16,022 bases of DNA from Ruminococcaceae bacterium UBA1438 (GTDB lineage: Bacteria; Bacillota; Clostridia; Oscillospirales; Acutalibacteraceae). Positions 14,701 to 16,022 of the stretch are shown here, piece by piece (positions within the stretch are counted from its first letter, which is position 1; every line of letters starts with the position of its first letter). The stretch is from contig DCTO01000023.1 in the NCBI GenBank assembly GCA_002329285.1, positions 1 through 16,022 of the forward strand, written 5' to 3'. The position numbers and the translations under genes are program-made. The notes beneath the pieces are model-generated. The model was not told the DNA's origin. It ran no database searches and was given only the letters and a program-made list of their open reading frames with translations.

Positions 14701-16022
14701 AGAGGCTGCCGCGCTTTATCGCGCAGAGGCGGGGCTTTCTGCAACGGCGGATTATCAAAACGGCTTTGATAATGAAATTCCGCAGGCGGTAAGCGGCAGA
14801 TGCGCTTATGCCGAAAGCCTTGATGGCCGCAGCGGGCTGCTTTATATCCCGGAAAAAAGCGCAAATGCGCCGGAGGATGTTCAGTATTATATCGGCGGCA
14901 ATTTAACCGCTGATCTCTCCTCCGTTCCTTACGGCACCGAAATAACGGCGGTTTACACCGGCGATGAATGCGTTTCGCAGTGGCGCGCGTTTATGAAAAA
15001 TCCGCTTCGCACGGAAACGGCAACGGCGGAGTATTCAAATCAGTTCACCTTCACTTTAACCGGCGATGCTTCGGTCAGCTTCATAACGGAGGAGCCTGCC
15101 TCCGATAAAACCGTGCTGATTGCCGCAATTGAACGCGCAAACGGCATAGAACAGGCGCTTTATACGGCAGAAAGCTATTCCGCGCTTTTAAGTGCGGTTT
15201 CAGATAATCAGGGCAAGGTTGATGCCTTCGTTTCCCAAGCGGTTGTTGATGCTGCAGTCAGCGAAATTCTAACGGCAATTTCAAATCTGCGTGCTTATCT
15301 GAATTTAAGCGTTGCGGCTGAAAACGGCAGCGCCGGCGTTTCCTTCGGAGAAACAAGCGGCGCGGCAGGGGATTACACCGCTGTTTTCGGCAACACGGTT
15401 AATCTCACCGCCGAGGCTGATTCGGGCTTCGTTTTTGCGGGCTGGTATGAAACCGTAACCCGCCGCATCTTCTCAACCGATGCGCAGTACAGCTTTGTCA
15501 TCACCTCAAACACAAGCCTTGAGGCAAGGTTTATTCCGCAGAATTCCGCCCAGCTTTTCTTTGAAAACTATGACGGGCAGATAGAAATAATAATCGTTAA
15601 AACCGCGGATGAATGGGCAGACGTTTCCTCACTTTCGGCTCTGCTTCCCGCCGTGCCTTACAGATACGGGTATTCGGGCGGCGAATGGAGCTATGATGAG
15701 GCGCAGGTGCTTGCTTCCCTTGCAGCGGGCAGCGACGCGGTTATCACACCCGTTTATTCCGAAAGCGGCGCAGAGCTTCCAAGCGCTCCGCAGGCCGGCG
15801 ATGTTCCCGTTTTAACCTTGAGCTTCAGCTATGATGAGGAGAATAATTACGCCTCCTTTGTTATGGCGGCGGGCATTCCGCAGGATTGCCGGATTGAATC
15901 AATCGGCACGGCGTTCTATTATGAGCAGGAGCAGGTTACCGACCCCTGCGAGATGGTGCTTGATATTAATAATAAGCTTGTCACCTCAAAATTTGATGAG
16001 CCTGATGAAAACGGCATTTATA
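11744..16022 (+). CDS. Large secreted PI-PLC-like phospholipase with BspA, LamG and FIVAR-like domains (3' end outside window)
   Basis: One open frame of at least 1426 codons, unbroken to the window edge. Residues 1-33 are a signal peptide (basic start, hydrophobic core, cleavage after ASALA), so the protein is exported. Residues about 48-370 are a phosphatidylinositol-specific phospholipase C X-type domain: IPGTHDS with catalytic H68, IRWLDIR with D108 and R110, and VHGS with H124. Next come a BspA-type pre-repeat (GTLTVSGSGAMNDY), leucine-rich repeats (about 434-545, VTSIGAYAF pattern), two related LamG/concanavalin-like domains (about 561-752 and 815-998), a FIVAR-like helical segment (about 1121-1184) and a bacterial repeat domain with FAGWYE (about 1186-1265). 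It is probably a surface or secreted enzyme acting on lipid or GPI-type substrates, with adhesion modules. Whether a cell-wall anchor follows is not visible. It has its own promoter and follows a terminator. Confidence 0.88.
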   Translation, partial: MKKPNALKRILSGVLAGVMLVSGFVFAPASALAYDEAVQLLSSVSASDWMSVILDGTKLTEITIPGTHDSCARKFKTNVFTESTINSISKCQSLNITEQLNAGIRWLDIRCEVDASTYSVKTVHGSTDCWNGDDYYYLDYVFQDVYNWLDAHPSETVLICIKEDDGDNGVPSFTNAIYEYIHGYGQGKYFYGESYNYNNYWYLGKSVPTLGEVRGKCVLFNRFDQYIGSEASQGVVVDEEESGQKIKYNDFSSGDYVEPVYVNVYSNNTGIGTAHIQDYYKWHTEDKIKATQYMLNLGHYRGEYYINYSSTVSDSSIPNPQNLASQINPSYATYTYTKNKPSGIFAMDFATEELARYIILNNEAVCTLVEGTDGNISYSLNRKTGTLTVSGSGAMNDYAYSSANGVNSMGSTAPWGDQIKDSVFDGQYNTDQITSIVINEGVTSIGAYAFYGFDNVTSVSIPSSVTSIGEGAFTKCASITALDISAKNITSIGAYAFKDCASLTSFTTADCVSSIGSNAFQNDSSLVMYGNSDIYSQGYANSNGITYVATDIVTEDDLLAMNFSVNTRSGNTVIEEANPFAGQDLSQGATISFSKYCADDSWRNTSLINFSTGNHADNRYFIIMANGGILFNDGNGGIGGSNGCYFDIDANSTVNSTGAQWVDITISIYKTASGVHMLDYFINDSLAAEYNLSSICASGYPNGVSGSDGIFSFLSSSDINLYYGAAFTIYGSIGGTKSSYIDNAEFYNKALTPLEITGADGNLLYFNNFSDSLGGTAVTGTADGGYSVYRQTDDNDGRAGTVYFPYSKNGSDKRNYVKTSSKPFANLATSNGFTVSYYQRINGNYWDDTESITFALGETGECKYFTLGTDGYIRFNNGNGGSDSSLSSAGLYFDYTTANSGIVKKQWQLITVSIIDDYNFAVYVDGVRTATVNVTGTSQYQASGGLMSFLASESTELYLGSYTPYWGTCTLSLDNVRCFSRAFSDAEAAALYRAEAGLSATADYQNGFDNEIPQAVSGRCAYAESLDGRSGLLYIPEKSANAPEDVQYYIGGNLTADLSSVPYGTEITAVYTGDECVSQWRAFMKNPLRTETATAEYSNQFTFTLTGDASVSFITEEPASDKTVLIAAIERANGIEQALYTAESYSALLSAVSDNQGKVDAFVSQAVVDAAVSEILTAISNLRAYLNLSVAAENGSAGVSFGETSGAAGDYTAVFGNTVNLTAEADSGFVFAGWYETVTRRIFSTDAQYSFVITSNTSLEARFIPQNSAQLFFENYDGQIEIIIVKTADEWADVSSLSALLPAVPYRYGYSGGEWSYDEAQVLASLAAGSDAVITPVYSESGAELPSAPQAGDVPVLTLSFSYDEENNYASFVMAAGIPQDCRIESIGTAFYYEQEQVTDPCEMVLDINNKLVTSKFDEPDENGIY

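Overview
The window looks like chromosomal DNA from a spore-forming Clostridia species, probably an anaerobic gut member of the Oscillospirales/Ruminococcaceae type. The reasons are a clear spo0A, a spore coat F-like gene pair, a hexameric-type glutamate dehydrogenase, an RNA-binding ANTAR regulator behind glutamine synthetase, a large secreted BspA/LamG-type protein, and moderate GC with many GGC, GCG and AAG codons. I see no tRNA, rRNA, CRISPR array or insertion sequence.

Layout. Positions 1-2690 are a nitrogen assimilation block. A 3'-truncated gdhA runs left on the minus strand. A shared intergenic region follows, with divergent promoters whose -35 boxes lie about 20 bp apart, and then glnA and an ANTAR regulator run right as an operon. 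Both leaders carry intrinsic terminators, and each has a small hairpin with the same AAAGGC hexaloop overlapping the 5' arm of a terminator. This is the arrangement expected for ANTAR-controlled antitermination. The simplest reading is a self-contained circuit: the ANTAR protein encoded behind glnA controls its own operon and gdhA by transcript antitermination. Its receiver domain lacks the phosphorylation aspartate, so the input signal is open.

Positions 2693-3130 hold a small helical-bundle gene on the minus strand. Positions 3295-7046 hold a likely three-gene operon: a Na/Pi-cotransporter with a PhoU domain, a six-TM protein with a HAAS-like N-terminus, and a condensation-like acyltransferase. 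The transporter is interrupted by a -1 frameshift exactly at an A-AAA-AAC heptamer. Positions 7153-7612 hold two small coat F-like genes, followed by spo0A (7831-8589) with its own promoters and a long structured terminator.

Positions 9021-11624 hold the housekeeping set murA, a YycJ/WalJ-like metallo-beta-lactamase-fold protein and rlmH, ended by a terminator. From 11744 to the window edge runs one very large open reading frame for a secreted PI-PLC-like protein. It has BspA-type leucine-rich repeats, two LamG-like domains, a FIVAR-like helical segment and a bacterial repeat domain, and it continues beyond the window.

The most interesting parts are the gdhA/glnA leader pair with the unphosphorylatable ANTAR protein, the slippery-site frameshift in the phosphate transporter, and the multi-domain secreted phospholipase. 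All functional statements come from reading motifs by eye; no searches or folding programs were run.
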